64,000 nucleotides of DNA from NCBI GenBank assembly GCA_037893245.1, contig JBAIAA010000518.1:558001-622000 (forward strand), read 5' to 3'. Shown here in pieces: positions 22,435 through 34,700 of this stretch (position 1 is its first letter; the number at the start of each line of letters is the position of its first letter). The notes beneath the pieces were generated by a model. The model was not told the DNA's origin and made no database searches. It worked only from the letters and a program-made list of their open reading frames with translations. This DNA is from Crossaster papposus (lineage: Eukaryota > Echinodermata > Asteroidea > Velatida > Solasteridae). The position numbers and the translations under genes were made by a program.

Positions 22435-22795
22435 ATGGACGAAGGATTGACAAAGGTCCTTGAAGCTCAAATGCTCAGCTTAATTCAAAGCTATGGTCTA
22501 CAATACGTTGAGGACAAATACTTCGAAATTCTCGAGAACTTCAGGGCCAACCTTCACGATGTACAGTGCGGATCTGTGACGTTCGTTTTCCGCATCGAGA
22601 GTCGGGGGGATTTGGACGAACTTTGGAGTTTGTACACCACCGGAGACCTCGCCAAGAAACTGACGGAGATTCTCATCACGGATGAACTAACAACAGAAGC
22701 TAAGAGTGACTTGGCTATTCATGTGACTATACTTGAAAGCGACTACGAACAGGCTTGCAGATTCTTTGACGAGTTGGAAAAAGACCAACAGAAAG
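22435..22795 (+). CDS. Exon 1 of NLR copy 2: TRADD-N-like domain
   Basis: Encodes about 120 residues. The segment from CGSVTFVFRI through DELWSLY and LAKKLTEILITDEL to LESDYEQACRFFDELE has the pattern of the TRADD-like N-terminal domain found at the front of many invertebrate NLRs (family assignment from memory). That domain would serve protein contacts in death-receptor-type signalling. The exon begins at 22411 after TTTACCCCAG and ends in phase 1 at a GTAGA donor, matching the next exon. All three frames entering at 22411 meet a stop (22423, 22448, 22461), so translation must begin at 22435 unless a base is wrong. Confidence 0.75.
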
Positions 22796-25700
22796 GTAGA
22801 TGATATATGAACTCTATATCACTAAACATTTAAGTCCTTTTCCAAGTTTTGCCAAACATTATAACGCTATCCTTGTCGGTTGAATACTTTATTTACAGGT
22901 GAAGAGGACTCTGTAGGCATGAAAGAAGCACAACTTGCAGGAAGCAGCACAACAACGACTGTCGGCAGCTCTGAATCGGCTGAGCCCGCTGCTGATAGAT
23001 GTGAAGAAAAACTGAAGACACTGTATATGACCACAGGTAGATATTCACAAATGGTTAAATGGGTAGACGGTGACACCAAGAAGATTCTAATGCCAAAGCT
23101 AACGTTAGTTAAGGCCGGTGGTAAGGAAGACAAAAAGGTAATATCGTATAATGATATGTTCCACGTAGAAACACGAGAGGGCGTTCCAATTAATTTGCAT
23201 ATTCTGGATGGACAAGATGACGAGCAAAAGTCCATTCTTTTGGAAAGCATTGCATATGATTGGGCAACTGGCTCCAATCTTACACTCAGTAACTTCAAAC
23301 TTGTTACTTTCCCGCAAAAGAAAGCCATTGAACAAGAGTCTGACCTTATTGACTCGATCTATGCTCAACTGTTGGGTCAAGACACAGATATTGACAGAGG
23401 TGATTTGGAGTCATTTATTGACACCAACCCTCAAAAAGTGCTTGTCCTATGGGATGGATTTGATAAGTCAATCAGCAACCTTGATGAGAACAAAGTTAAT
23501 TTGGTTCTCAAATTCCTCAATCGGATGGCAGCGAAGGGGATACGGGTACTTGTAACCACTCGTCACTCTCACGAATTCCTGAGCAGCAAAATGATCCAGG
23601 AACCTGTCACTCAGGTGACAGCTTCAGAGGTCACTGAGGTCGAGATTGAAGCGCACTTGAAAGAAATTAACTCAGAGGAATCAAATGCTCAGAGGTTCTC
23701 TCTGACTGGGCCAAGAGCTTGCAGCTGATTCCCTTATTGTGTTTATTCTCAAAACAATCACCACTATTTGACACACAATCACGCATACACGCTCAGGTAA
23801 TAAAATACATATTTACACAACATACAGATATGTCGCAAGGAGAAATATCCGACGTACTGATTTCCATTGGTAGGACTGCATTGGAGGGTCTGGTGTCTCC
23901 TCAGCAAAGGTTGACATTTCGGGAAGAAGAGTTTGAGAAAGGGGCTCTCGAGAAGGCCTTAGATGCAGGTCTCCTTACTCGTCGACGAGTGCCTATTGGT
24001 CAAAAATCGGTCAGCGACTGCATACAATTTAGTCACAAATCAACACAAGCATACTGTGCTGCTAAATACTGCCAGAGTTTACCAGACAAAGAGTTTCCGA
24101 AGGTTCTTGATCAGATTGGCAACCCGTGTAATTTTCAGTATTTGTTGCGCTTCTGCTGCGGCGACAATGAGCAATGCTGCAAACATATATTGCGTATGCT
24201 GCACAAGAAGTCTACCAAAAGAAAGGAAGAGAAGGAATTGGCGTTACATTGCTACTTTGAAAGTCAGGCAACACATGTGATATCAGAAGATGTTGTCAAG
24301 TCATTCTTAAGTAGGTCTTTGTGGATAAATTACACAAGCCAGGACTCGTTGAAGTCGTTCATGTGGTTGCTGCAGCACGTTGCCGAGCAGACAGAGCTCT
24401 CGGGATACATCGATGAAATACGGCATGTTACCTTCTGGAGATGTGATCTGTCAAGGTTGGGTGGAGTCGTAGCTTCGCGTTTGGTCACAATGAAAAACCT
24501 GTCTTCAGTAAGCTTGGACCAATGCAAACTAACAGGTAATCAACTTGATCCAATTTTAGCACCACTTCAGACGGCGGGTAACTTAGATACACTGCGTCTT
24601 ACTGATATCGACTTAGGCGGCACTGTAAACGTATGGGCTGCCCAATTGCGATGTTTAAAAAACATGGAGTCACTATCTCTTTGTAAATGTAACCTAAAAA
24701 CGGAAGATATGGAAAGTATTACATCTTATGGAAGTGAAATGACCAACTTAAAAAACCTTGATATTTCAGACAACAAGGAGTTGGGTGGTAAAGCAGGAAC
24801 GTGGGCGGTTAGTTTGCGGACGATGACTCACCTGAAATCACTCGATTTGTCTTCATGTGACATAAATGCACAAGATGTACCACACATTGCATCATCAGTT
24901 GGAGCGATGCCCAACATTGCCGATCTTAAGCTTTCAGATAATGATTTCTTGGGTGGTAAAGCAGGAACGTGGGCGGATAGTTTGCAGACGATGACTCACC
25001 TGAAATCACTCGATTTATCTTCATGTGACATAAATGAACAAGACATACCACACATTGCATCATCAGTTGGAGCGATACCAAACTTGGCCGATCTTGACCT
25101 TTCATATAATGGCAAATTGGGTGGTAAAGCAGAAACGTGGGCGGCTAGTTTGCAGTCGATGATTCACATAAGGAAGCTTGATATGAGTGACTGTGACATT
25201 CACAGTCGCGATGTAAAATACATCGCTAGATCAGCGAGTCGTATGGAGAATCTGGTGGATTGTGACTTCGATAGTTCCTTGGGGGATTTGGGTGTGGAGT
25301 TACGCGATGACGATGATGGTAGCATGCTGATCATTAACGAGTTCTCGCTTACCGGCAAGGACATGGTGGATATTTTACAGTCATTCAGTAATCGGAGAGA
25401 GTTGGTTGGTTTGATGCTTGATGACATTAATAGTCTGGGTGGTTCCGCGGGTTTATGGGCCCCACCCTTACAAAACATGAAGCACCTGAATCAGATCGAA
25501 TTAACAAGCTGCTCATTGAAGAGCACTGATATGGAACACATTGCTGCAGCAGTAAGTCAAATGTCAAACATGAAATCCCTCAACCTCGAGGGAAATAGTT
25601 CTTTGAGTGGCTCTGCAGAATCATGGGCTCCCAGTCTGAAACAGATGAAGCATGTAAAAAGCCTGGAATTGGGCAGATGTGCTCTGACAAAAGAAGATAA

Positions 25701-25814
25701 GAAACACATATCTGGAGCATGGAAAGGTGATGTTAATTTCAGGCGTGATCGGGGTATGAGACAAATGGATCGGCGTATAAGAAAAATGAAACGGCGTATG
25801 AGAAAAATGTATTC

Positions 25815-25856
<42 letters not shown>

Positions 25857-25995
25857 TTGTGGGAGTTTGAAATACGAGTCACATGAATCGACCACTGGAC
25901 CAAGTCATAAATCACCTGGATCGAGTCGGGCCAAAGACACCAGTAAGGTCGAGAGCCACGAGTCATCTAGTTCGAGACGCACGAATCTGTCTTAG
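22435..25995 (+). CDS. TRADD-N-NACHT-LRR receptor (NLR-like), copy 2, frameshifted
   Basis: Two exons, 22435-22795 and 22899-25995, joined in phase 1 by a GT-AG intron. The start ATG at 22435 is chosen because an in-frame TAG (22423) precedes it within the same exon. The order is TRADD-N-like domain, Ser/Thr linker, NACHT, leucine-rich repeats, Ser-Glu run and Ser-rich tail. From the second exon on it is identical to copy 1, including the degenerate Walker A (23207-23233) and the one-base frame change near 23696-23707. As sequenced the product would stop at 23728 inside NACHT. The Ubl-Death-Death gene lies immediately upstream on the same strand. An NLR identity is secure; whether it is functional is not. 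Confidence 0.85.
22899..25995 (+). CDS. Exon 2 of NLR copy 2: NACHT and LRR
   Basis: Same exon as 88-3184. Acceptor TTTACAG ends at 22898. Repeats near 24784-25130 are periodic at 168 bp (56 residues, two leucine-rich units) and almost identical at DNA level. Stop TAG at 25993-25995. Confidence 0.85.
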
Positions 25996-26121
25996 ACCCA
26001 CATGGGGTAGATGTACAGAATCAAATTGCTCAGCAACGGAGAGTGACATTATCTGGACAACAGAGAGGGGATGAGAGTCACAGTTCTGCCATAGTATCCC
26101 AGCAGTCCACTGCACTCTTAC
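25974..26121 (+). repeat. 148-bp linker-exon fragment in the NLR 3' end (copy 2)
   Basis: Identical to 3163-3310 and to 21251-21398. In copy 2 the donor exon lies about 4.7 kb upstream on the same strand. Confidence 0.9.
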
Positions 26122-26302
26122 TACACAAATCCGAAATCACGGCCGAGTCACTTGAATCGACTCCTGAGCCAATTCATAAGTCACCTGGTTCAAGTCACCC
26201 CCAAGTCACGAGCGAGGTCACAAGACGAGGCACAAAGTGTCACATTATGTGATCTGTCAGTTTTTATTGTAGACGAGTTTGTACAAGTTGTTCCTTTAAA
26301 TT

Positions 26303-26308
26303 AATAAA
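26303..26308 (+). other. Polyadenylation signal of NLR copy 2
   Basis: AATAAA in the same position relative to the second NLR copy. Confidence 0.55.
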
Positions 26309-27753
26309 GTTTAATTTAAAGACCAGTGTGTGCATATGTTTTTATTTCCCTCATCTTGACTGGTTAATAGTTTAGGCCTAGTGAATATTCAAGACTAACC
26401 TATACATGTATATATATATAGTTACTACATGTATTATTATTTTACTCAGTTAAGAGAGCGTAACGGCGGGTGGTTGATTGTATGTGCGTTAACACTGGAA
26501 AGTGCCTATTGTTGGTTAATACAAACTGTCACAGTACCCATCGATGCCCACAGTGTTTTGTTTTATCATGAACATCAATGACAATAGGTTCGTCGATTTA
26601 ATATTCAACTTTGGCATTCTGTAACCTTTCATAGCAATAATTGTTGATTATACAATTCGAACTAATCAAACTAAAAATACACTTCATTGTGTTAAATATA
26701 GTGATTTCATATTGTGTACAGTGAACAAACGTTGTTTTTTTTATTTAAGCTGTTAACGTTGTATACATGTGGGGATTTAAAGGACTTCCTTTGCGGATGC
26801 TAATTACCATAAAATATGTATGTGAATATATTTCAATATTGGACCTGCTACTTATATTTTATTGGTTACGATGTTATATTAATCGTAAAGTACATGGTCA
26901 CTATAGGAAATCGATAACAAGTTCAAATTCATACGAGATGTTTGAATTCTGTATTAAATAGTTTATTTTCATAAGCAACATCGATTGCAAAATCTATATA
27001 TCTGAATACAAAAGTTATTTGGAGGAAGTTGTACGGGGAGAGGTAAAAAAAGAGGTAAATCATGTGTCTTGAAGTCACGTGGTGGGCGTTTGGGAACGTG
27101 TTCTTTGAAGTTAAAGATAGGATACACCATCGGTGATTGCTTGAATTATATCATGAATGGGTGGATTTTGGGGGTTGTACTTTATAGTAGTTATCGTTTA
27201 ACTTACCTGTCTAAAGTTTTACAATCATGGATGCCAAGAAAAACAAAACAAAAGGCGTTCGTTTTCAACCGGTGTCAGGTAGTGGTTCTTGTGTTTTAGT
27301 TTTTTATTTCGCGCCGGCGATCTTACATTTATTTTTTATATAAAACTCAGTTTTTCGTAATAATTACAGGATATCTAGCGCAATCCGTTTGCTGGATGCC
27401 TACAATCATTATTTACTTTCAAATAGGTAAGATATTTCATAATATAATTCGGAAGTGACAAGTTACCCTAGCCCTACAAAATAGGCTGTAAATGTAATAG
27501 TTATTTTGCCTATTGTCTTATCTTGTCGCTGTTACAGCTAATTAGGGTACAGCCCTATTTGTAGGGCTAAGGTTTAACAACCAGTACGACTAAACATTTT
27601 TCGGGGTCACTCATCCTAGTCTTCCACCTTGTTATCCTCCGAAGGATCGTCAAAAGTTCTCGTGGGCCTCGGGAGAATCACTAGCGGTCGATTTCAGCAC
27701 CAAAACTGCCCCTGAAAACAGCCGAGTTTGTCAATGTCAGTCAGTTTCCCTGT

Positions 27754-28233
27754 AGGGTGCACCAGCCTAATTCAAGCCCCATTGAAAACCGTGTAAAATC
27801 AACAAAGTTTCATGCACACCGACATCACTGGGGTTTCTCAAACAACAATCGGATTATTGTCTTGGTCTTTATCTTTCCATTTCTTTTCAATTTTTAGTAG
27901 GTTAGCCGATTACATTTTTTAATATTCACACCAAAAGAAACTCACCTTCCGAAAAGTGATACTTCCCGAGCCTGCAAGCAGCCATTTTACAAATGGCACC
28001 CCTCCACATTCTAGGGAAATTAGGACCCATTTTTCAACCGTAATTTTGTCAAGTCTGCCTTCAGATTGAAGCTCAAAAACCAGGGAGTTGATCCTATGCT
28101 ATATTTACACAATCCCACCATTTCTTTCACCAAACGGCATCCGTTTTCAAAAGAAATTGTGGGGGGCACATTTCATGCTAATGAGTTGGCGGAGAAATTC
28201 TCCCTTCAATAAGCAATTAGGGTAGTGCACCCT
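27754..28233. mobile_element. 480-bp MITE with AGGGTGCAC ends (copy 2)
   Basis: Identical to 4943-5422, inside the duplicated block. Confidence 0.7.
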
Positions 28234-28787
28234 CAATGTTTTTCTAAAGCCCACGTGTTTTTGGGGTCAGGGGGCAAATGAGGACTATGGCGCGCATGCT
28301 CAAGAGGCGGGTCATACCAATTGTATAAAAAAGGGTGCTTCCCACATTACTGTGATTACCGTTCTGACTACATTTATATTAGTATTGTTGTAGTATATAT
28401 TGTTTTCTTTCAAACATCTAAGGTTAAAGATCAAGACATTGCAGTGGTAGGGGGATTTGATTGTGTTTGTTTTATTTTACCAGTTATCTAAGAACTGTAC
28501 AATATGTTTATCCTGGCAAACTGTATAAATCAATTGAAGATATTCTTGAAATAAAAAAAATACTGTTAAGAAAATGGATGATTCTTTTTATTTGTAGTTT
28601 CTACCAAGCCAATAAATTCTCAGTATTTTGTAATCAGGAAAACTTTTATCCCCACAATGTCGCTTCCCGGGTTCGTAAAAATCGGGCGTGATCCCTGGCC
28701 ACACGGAATTCTGGTGTTTATTACTTCTGACTAGCGACCTCGAACAAAGATACTGACAATTTGGGAGACCGCCAACACAGGGCAAGA

Positions 28788-28860
28788 TAGCTCAGTTGGT
28801 AGAGCGCCGGTCCGGTATTCCAGAGGTGGCAGGTTCAAGTCCAGCCTTGCCGATTTCTTT
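28788..28860 (+). mobile_element. tRNA-derived SINE head
   Basis: Paralogue of 6416-6482 in copy 2. The acceptor stem (GGCAAGA with CTTGCC) and the D and T arms are present, but the anticodon stem pairs badly. It is most likely a SINE-related tRNA-like unit and only possibly a tRNA gene. Confidence 0.55.
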
Positions 28861-29037
28861 GTTCACTTTGAGATTGATGCAAACTTACCTAATCAGTTTC
28901 GCTTGTGGTTTATTCGTGTATTTTAATTCTCACGAGTTAAATTTACTAAATTATTTTCTAATACACGCCTTACCATTTTTCACTGAACTCACTATAGTGG
29001 AAAAGCAATAATACATTATACTTTCTTCTTCTATTTT

Positions 29038-29278
29038 TTAACCAGTTCGAGCTGGGATTATTTGACATTGACCGAGCCCAGACGCGATTTTTTTTCACAA
29101 AATTCGACCCGAGGCAGGTTCAGGTTGATGTGAGAAGCACTCCCGGCCTCGCTCGCTGCGCGAATCGGTCGCTGACAAATATTTTCGGCCTTGCTCGTGA
29201 CATGTTTATCCGTCATCCGTTTTGAATTCTGGAAAAACTGTACATGTATATCCACGTCCTCCGACACAAACTGGTTAA
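29038..29278. mobile_element. TTAACCAGTT-family MITE (copy 2)
   Basis: Counterpart of 6671-6921, with ends TTAACCAGTTCGAGC and its inverted partner ACTGGTTAA. Confidence 0.7.
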
Positions 29279-30610
29279 ATTATCTAAAAAGAACAAATAA
29301 AAAAAAAGTCTGACCTATTCTGATGTACACAAAAAACAACCGAAACGTCCCATTTTTAGTACGGTCCCTTCCGATTAGGAAAACTAGTTTGGATGGCCGG
29401 GGAATCTTTCTAGATGAAAAACGATACAAGTTCAGCTGATTCGGTCCAGTATTTGTCATTCCAGCAGATTCCAGGGAATCTTTTTTTTACCGTGAGGCCT
29501 TCAGATGCAAAAACCTTTATGTTCTCCAAAAGAGCTCGAAAAGTGCAATAGGTTTGTTTTTTTCACGCATCAAGTGATAATAGGGCCCATTGTTTACGTT
29601 TTTAATTCTAACAAAAGGTTTTCATGTCTTTGGGCCTCACAGTTTAGCGAGTTGTCACCGTTGACTTGGAGTTGAACTGCATGGGCCCAATTTCTTGGCG
29701 CTGCTAACAACAGAATACCGCGCTTACAATCACCATTTTGTGCTAACCGCGCTAGAAGAAAAATTATGTGCTAAACCCGCAAGCACAGAGTCCTTAGTTA
29801 CAGGATGTACGTATGCTCAGAAGCCAAAATTCTTCGCTAACGCGTGAAATACGCTTACCCTAAGCACGGAATGTTGTGCAACAGTAAGCAGGGGTTTTTA
29901 CGTTAACCTTAAGCAGAGCCAAAAAATTGGGCCCTGTTCACACGTTATGCCACACTGTCTCGACGGGCTTCGCTTCACAGCCAGACACAAGCTATCAAAA
30001 TAAAAACAGAAATCAAGGATGTCAAATTAACTGCAATTGTCCCCTGATTTCTTCATTTTTACTATTAACCCTCGCTAGTACTAGTCCAAACCCATCATCA
30101 AACCCCAACTGAAGGTTTTGCTAGGTTTTGGCAGGTTTGCTACCAAACATTAGCATCATGTTGTTGGACTTTGTTCGACTCGGTACAAAAGGCCCAGGGA
30201 TCGGAGACCCTGTCGAATTCTGTGAGGTTCAGGGCAGAAAGGCATCAAGACTTGTAAGGAGCTTGGGGTAATGCACAGGCATTCATTCGTGGGTGAGCTC
30301 ACCCATGGTCACGGCACAGTTCCTGGTCAACGGTAAGTTTGATGTGTACACGTACCTGTGTCATGTGTCCCCAATTAAAACACACAACCAATGGCGAGTC
30401 ACGACAGCCCTGAACAATGCATAGACCCTTCTGTACCAACTCAATCAGACTTTAAAACAGTTGGAATTTGGCAGGTTTTATAGTACTATTTGGTTCAGTA
30501 CCAATATTTACTGAACGTGTGTGCAGTGGTTGAAGTTTGCTAGGTTTGGTATGTTTTCTAGTGCAAGAGCCGAGGGGATTATAAAGGGTCTAAATATGTG
30601 CTGGCCAGTT

Positions 30611-30870
30611 TTAACCAGTTCGCGCCAAGATTATTTTTTTACATTGATCTGAACCTATTTCATTATTTCTTATGAACCTCGATTCGAGACGGGTTCAGGC
30701 CGGAATCTGTGGGTAGCACACCCTGATATTTCAGGCCCCGCTTGCTGCGAGCTGGTCGCTGACCGATATCTCTGGTTTTGCACGTGTTTATCCATCATCC
30801 CTTTTTGAATTCCGGAAAAACTCTGCATGTACATGTATTGTAAACACGTCCTCCGACGCGAACTGGTTGA
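30611..30870. mobile_element. TTAACCAGTT-family MITE
   Basis: Begins TTAACCAGTTCGCGCC and ends GACGCGAACTGGTT. Its partner in copy 1 (from about 13239) is cut off by the G-rich tract. Confidence 0.7.
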
Positions 30871-30918
30871 AACAAGTATGATAATCAGTGGACGACAGTC
30901 ATTATACAAATGTACTTG

Positions 30919-31075
30919 TTAACCAGTTCGCGTCGGAGAACGTATATATACATGCAAGGTTTTTCCCAGATTCAAAACGGATGACGCATAAACATGTCGC
31001 GAGCAAGGCCCGAAATGTCTGTCAGCCGTGAGCAAGGCCATAAATGCGTGGGTGTGCTTCCCTGTGGTGGATCTA
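30919..31075. mobile_element. Half of a TTAACCAGTT-family MITE
   Basis: Begins TTAACCAGTTCGCGTCGG and shares GACGCATAAACATGTCGCG with the full members; the other end is absent. Confidence 0.55.
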
Positions 31076-31222
31076 TGGTGGCTGCCCCAGTTGAGTCCCG
31101 AGTATCACATCAGAGCTAAACGAACTACCCGGGGCTGTAACCCGCGTCAACCCAGGTGAGCTAAATGAACGCATCCAAAGTGTTGCGTTGTGCACGGTAC
31201 ACTCTTCTGTGAATGACCAGAG

Positions 31223-31461
31223 GCCAATTTCATAAAACATGTAAGCACAAACATTTGCTTAGCATGAACATTCTTCCTTGGGGGGGAAAACAGGGTTACA
31301 AATCAAATTTTCAGGCGATGTTTATTGTTTGTGACTGATACTCGGCTAGTTTTTGCTTGGCATGAAAAGCAAATGGTGTTTTGGCTGGTACCTGTTTTTA
31401 CTGAGCAAAACTATTTTTGTGCTAAGCAAATTTGTGTGCTTAGATGTTTTATGAAATTGGC
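31223..31461. mobile_element. GCCAATTTCATA-family MITE next to the zinc-finger gene
   Basis: Ends GCCAATTTCATAAAACATG and ATGTTTTATGAAATTGGC are inverted repeats. A relative lies at 55531-55767. It begins about 20 bp beyond the splice donor of the last visible zinc-finger exon. Confidence 0.75.
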
Positions 31462-31479
31462 ACCAGGGCTTGTACTCAC

Positions 31480-31722
31480 CGACTGACCCACTACGGTCTG
31501 AGGAATGGACTGCACCACCGGTGCGGCCAGGGTTGTGGGCCGGTAGTCAGCCATGGTGGTATACTGCTGCTCTTGCTGTGGGGTCTGCCGTGGGGTCTTC
31601 CTTGGGGTCTGTGGTGGGGTCTGTGGTGGGGTCTGCTGTCGGGTCTGTCGTGGGGTCTGGGTCTGCTGCAAAGGTTGTTGGCTGGCTTGGGCAAGTGTAC
31701 GTGTGTTTTCGTATCTTGTCGG
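31480..31722 (-). CDS. Zinc-finger gene, third exon (Gln/Pro/Thr-rich)
   Basis: Acceptor ATATTTGCAG; encodes repeats such as QTPPQTPPQTP, then a segment ending VVGQS. A strong donor (GTGAGT) follows at 31479. If it is not used the frame stops at 31411 after reading into a MITE. The plus-strand Gly/Val-rich frames here are its antisense shadow. Confidence 0.65.
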
Positions 31723-34700
31723 CTGCAAATATAAAAAAGTTTTATGAAAAAAAAAAATAGTTTATGGTTACCAGCTTAATCCCCCCCCCCCCCTAAAACA
31801 AGAAAAATAAAAAAATTGTGTGTGATGAGGGTTAAAGTGAACAAAGAAAACTGGCAGTAACCTTGGGTTGTTTGTCGACGCTGTCTTCCTTACTGTGCGT
31901 CTGCAGGTGCACGTTGAGTGCACAGCGTCGCTTGGCTGCATACTGGCAGTGCTGGCACTTGAAGGGTCGTTCGCCGGTGTGCTTGCGGGAGTGCACGTCC
32001 AGGCCTTTCTTGTCCACGCAGGAGAAGCTGCAGACCGGGCACTTGAAGGGGCGGATGGTGGAATGCTTGGCCATGACGTGTTTCTGCAATGACGATGGAA
32101 AGAAGAAAAGAAAACAAGCAGGGGAAAACTTTGCGTTTATATTCGTCATCTGGCGTAAACTGGTTAACAATTACAGGATATCTAGCGCAATCATTTCGCT
32201 GGATGCCTACAATCATTATTTACTTTCAAATAACTAAGACATTTTGTTATAATTCGGTAGTAATTTTTTTTTGATATCTGCAAATAATGTATCCTACCTT
32301 TAAAACTAAAATAAATAAATTAGTCTATTGTTAACACAACTAAAGGCCAGTTCATCATGCTTCAAACATCAAGCAAATTTGACATTACAAAACATTTCCT
32401 GCAAAATTCACTAGAGTTCAAATGCGAAAGCTTGCCCTAAATACGAACAGACCTTGAGATTTTTTTAAAATAAAGGCTTCAAAACCGAAATTGATTGGAA
32501 TTTGGGAAAACGACTCTGGTCTTATTGTCAATGACATTGGCGTTAACCCTAGTAACACTGCCAGATGCAGTGCAGGGCATCAGGTAAAAAGGTCTGGTGC
32601 ACTTTTAGGCACTTAGCTGTCAACACTTGTGCATAAACGACAACAGTCTAAGACTATGATGAGAGCTAATCTTCATTGAACAATGCCATAGATAGATAGA
32701 TAGATAGATTCTGCTGCATGCTGTGACCACAGACTCTGAAGCAGTTTGACCTTGAGATTTGCTACCTAATGAATTTGGCTGCACTCTGCAGCCAAGACAC
32801 TTTGACAAACGATGCGTGTGGGCGTGACAGTCACAGAATACCCCTTGGGATTAGGGTTGAGATGGTCAAAATCAATGACATTATGAGAACAAAATTTGCT
32901 AGCATTCTATTAACCTTGAGTGTACTCCCATCAGCACTTGCATAGTTGCAGAGTTTACATTTGTAAGGCTTTTCGCCAGTGTGCTTCCTCATGTGCACAA
33001 GAAAATTGTCCCTCTTTTTGGTGCTGTATCCGCAGTGTTCGCACACGAGGGGGTTGAGGGAGTTCTTGTGAAGCGGGGACGAAAAGTGACGCGTCAGACG
33101 CTCAGCGCTGACGTAAGACTTCTTGCAAAGATCACAGAAGAATTCCGATTGGTGGGTGGCCCTGTGGATGGCCATCCGGGCAGCAAAAGGAGTGCAGTAG
33201 TCACAAGCGTTACAGTTAAAAATCATTCGGATCTCATCGTGTTTCTTGGACACGTGGTACTTGACGCTGGCTCGGGTGGCCAGCGCTATGCCGCAGATCT
33301 CGCAGAGAAACTTCCTGATCCGCCGGTGCTTATTCTCGATGTGGCGCTCCAGCTCGACCCGAGACTTATAGCGAGCGTCGCAGGTGTTGCACAGGAACAA
33401 TTTGTTACCCTTGTAGGCACGACTGGCGTTGAAGGGAGATGCGATGCCTAGAGACTCGCCCGTGGGGATGACCGCTTTGCTCTTCCTGCTCTTTTTAAAC
33501 TGGATGGCGGTCGGTGGCCCGTTGCCCTGGCCGTGATGTAGGACGGTGATTGTAGTGGCCTTGGGGTTGGACTTGGAAGCCGTGTTGGCAATCTCCTGTA
33601 TGTCGATGTCGGGAGCAGAAGAGCCAAGACCGATCTGAACTTGGATGGGTTTAAACAGCATTTCATTGCCGCCTAAATCTTTCTGGTTGCTGCACTTTAT
33701 GTTGTCATCACTTACATGTAGGTCTTCATCTTCAGCCCTAGCATCGTCACCATCCTCATCCTCACCACCATCCTCATCCTCACCACCATCCTCATCCTCA
33801 TCCTCATCATCATCATCACCACCGACCAGACTTTCCCTCTCACTGTCGCTGCCCTTCTGGTCATCATCCCTTAAGGTTTTGGCCAGCTCCTCTTCGTCAA
33901 CGGTTACAAGTCCAGCTGCTTCGAAGCCACTCGTTCCCATAGTTGCTTTTAGTCCCGTTTCCCGTTTCGACTCGGAAGTTTTGCTGCTTGTGACTTCATC
34001 AGGGGTGGGTCCTGATGTCCCTGTGCCGCTCTGATGGCTTGTCATCGTCTGTTTAGACCTCGACACATCTGGGTTATTCTCGTGCCCGATTCCCATCAAA
34101 AGCTCCAAAGCGTTGCCCTCGATTGACGCTGTATTTGCTTGTCTGGTGTTCATTTGTACTGGTGCATTCTCACCAGACACCTGATTTGGAGTGCTACAAC
34201 ATGTTGTAGACATGGGATTTAAAGATGGCACTTGTACATGTGCAGCAACCGTAGGTGTAGTACATGTACTTGTTGTAGTTGTTGTAGGAGTAAACATTCG
34301 TGATGGAAGTGGCATGAATTGATTTTTATTCGACGATGCCACTGTACCAACTGCTGTGGACGAACTTTCTTGCTCGTTTCCTATCCTAGTGATGACAATC
34401 GTTTCTAAGAGCTGCGCATGATGATCACTTCCCGACCGAGGTTTGCTCGCCGTTGCCCCCTTTGAAATTGAAATGCCAGACGAAGGGAAATGTTTCTCCG
34501 TCATGTGTTGGGCCATTATAGCCTTTGACGCACTGTGGAACCTGCAGAGTTTGCAGCGGTAGACCTCCACCATAAACACGTCTATGTGTTTACTGAAACT
34601 CTCAAAGGTCTCCACCTGTTTCTTGAGAAGGGTGACCTGCTTCACGTTCATGACGGTGGGCAAGAGCGTGGGAACGGTGTTCATTACGCTACTACCTGGT

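Larger units (their letters stand above)
22812..28260. repeat. Segmental duplication, copy 2, identical core
   Basis: Partner of 1-5449. Copy 2 is in the same orientation and carries its upstream TRADD-N exon just before the block. It is followed by a diverged but collinear tail (28261 to about 30660) that keeps the empty sites of the two insertions found in copy 1. Confidence 0.95.
28261..30660. repeat. Segmental duplication, copy 2, diverged tail
   Basis: Collinear with 5450-13297 of copy 1 and lacking its two large insertions. It contains a tRNA-like SINE head (28788-28860) and TTAACCAGTT MITEs (29038-29278 and 30611-30870). No coding sequence is supported. Confidence 0.85.

Noticed and set aside
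28788..28860. A true tRNA gene
   Set aside because: The D and T arms fit but the anticodon stem pairs poorly and the unit is repeated with the same flanks at other loci; I keep it as SINE-like.
31444..31760. Gly/Val/Trp-rich frames on the plus strand
   Set aside because: Antisense of the Gln/Pro/Thr-rich zinc-finger exon, which has better splice signals and joins in phase.
33645..34034. Ser/Pro-rich plus-strand frame
   Set aside because: Antisense of the acidic Asp/Glu stretch of the zinc-finger protein.
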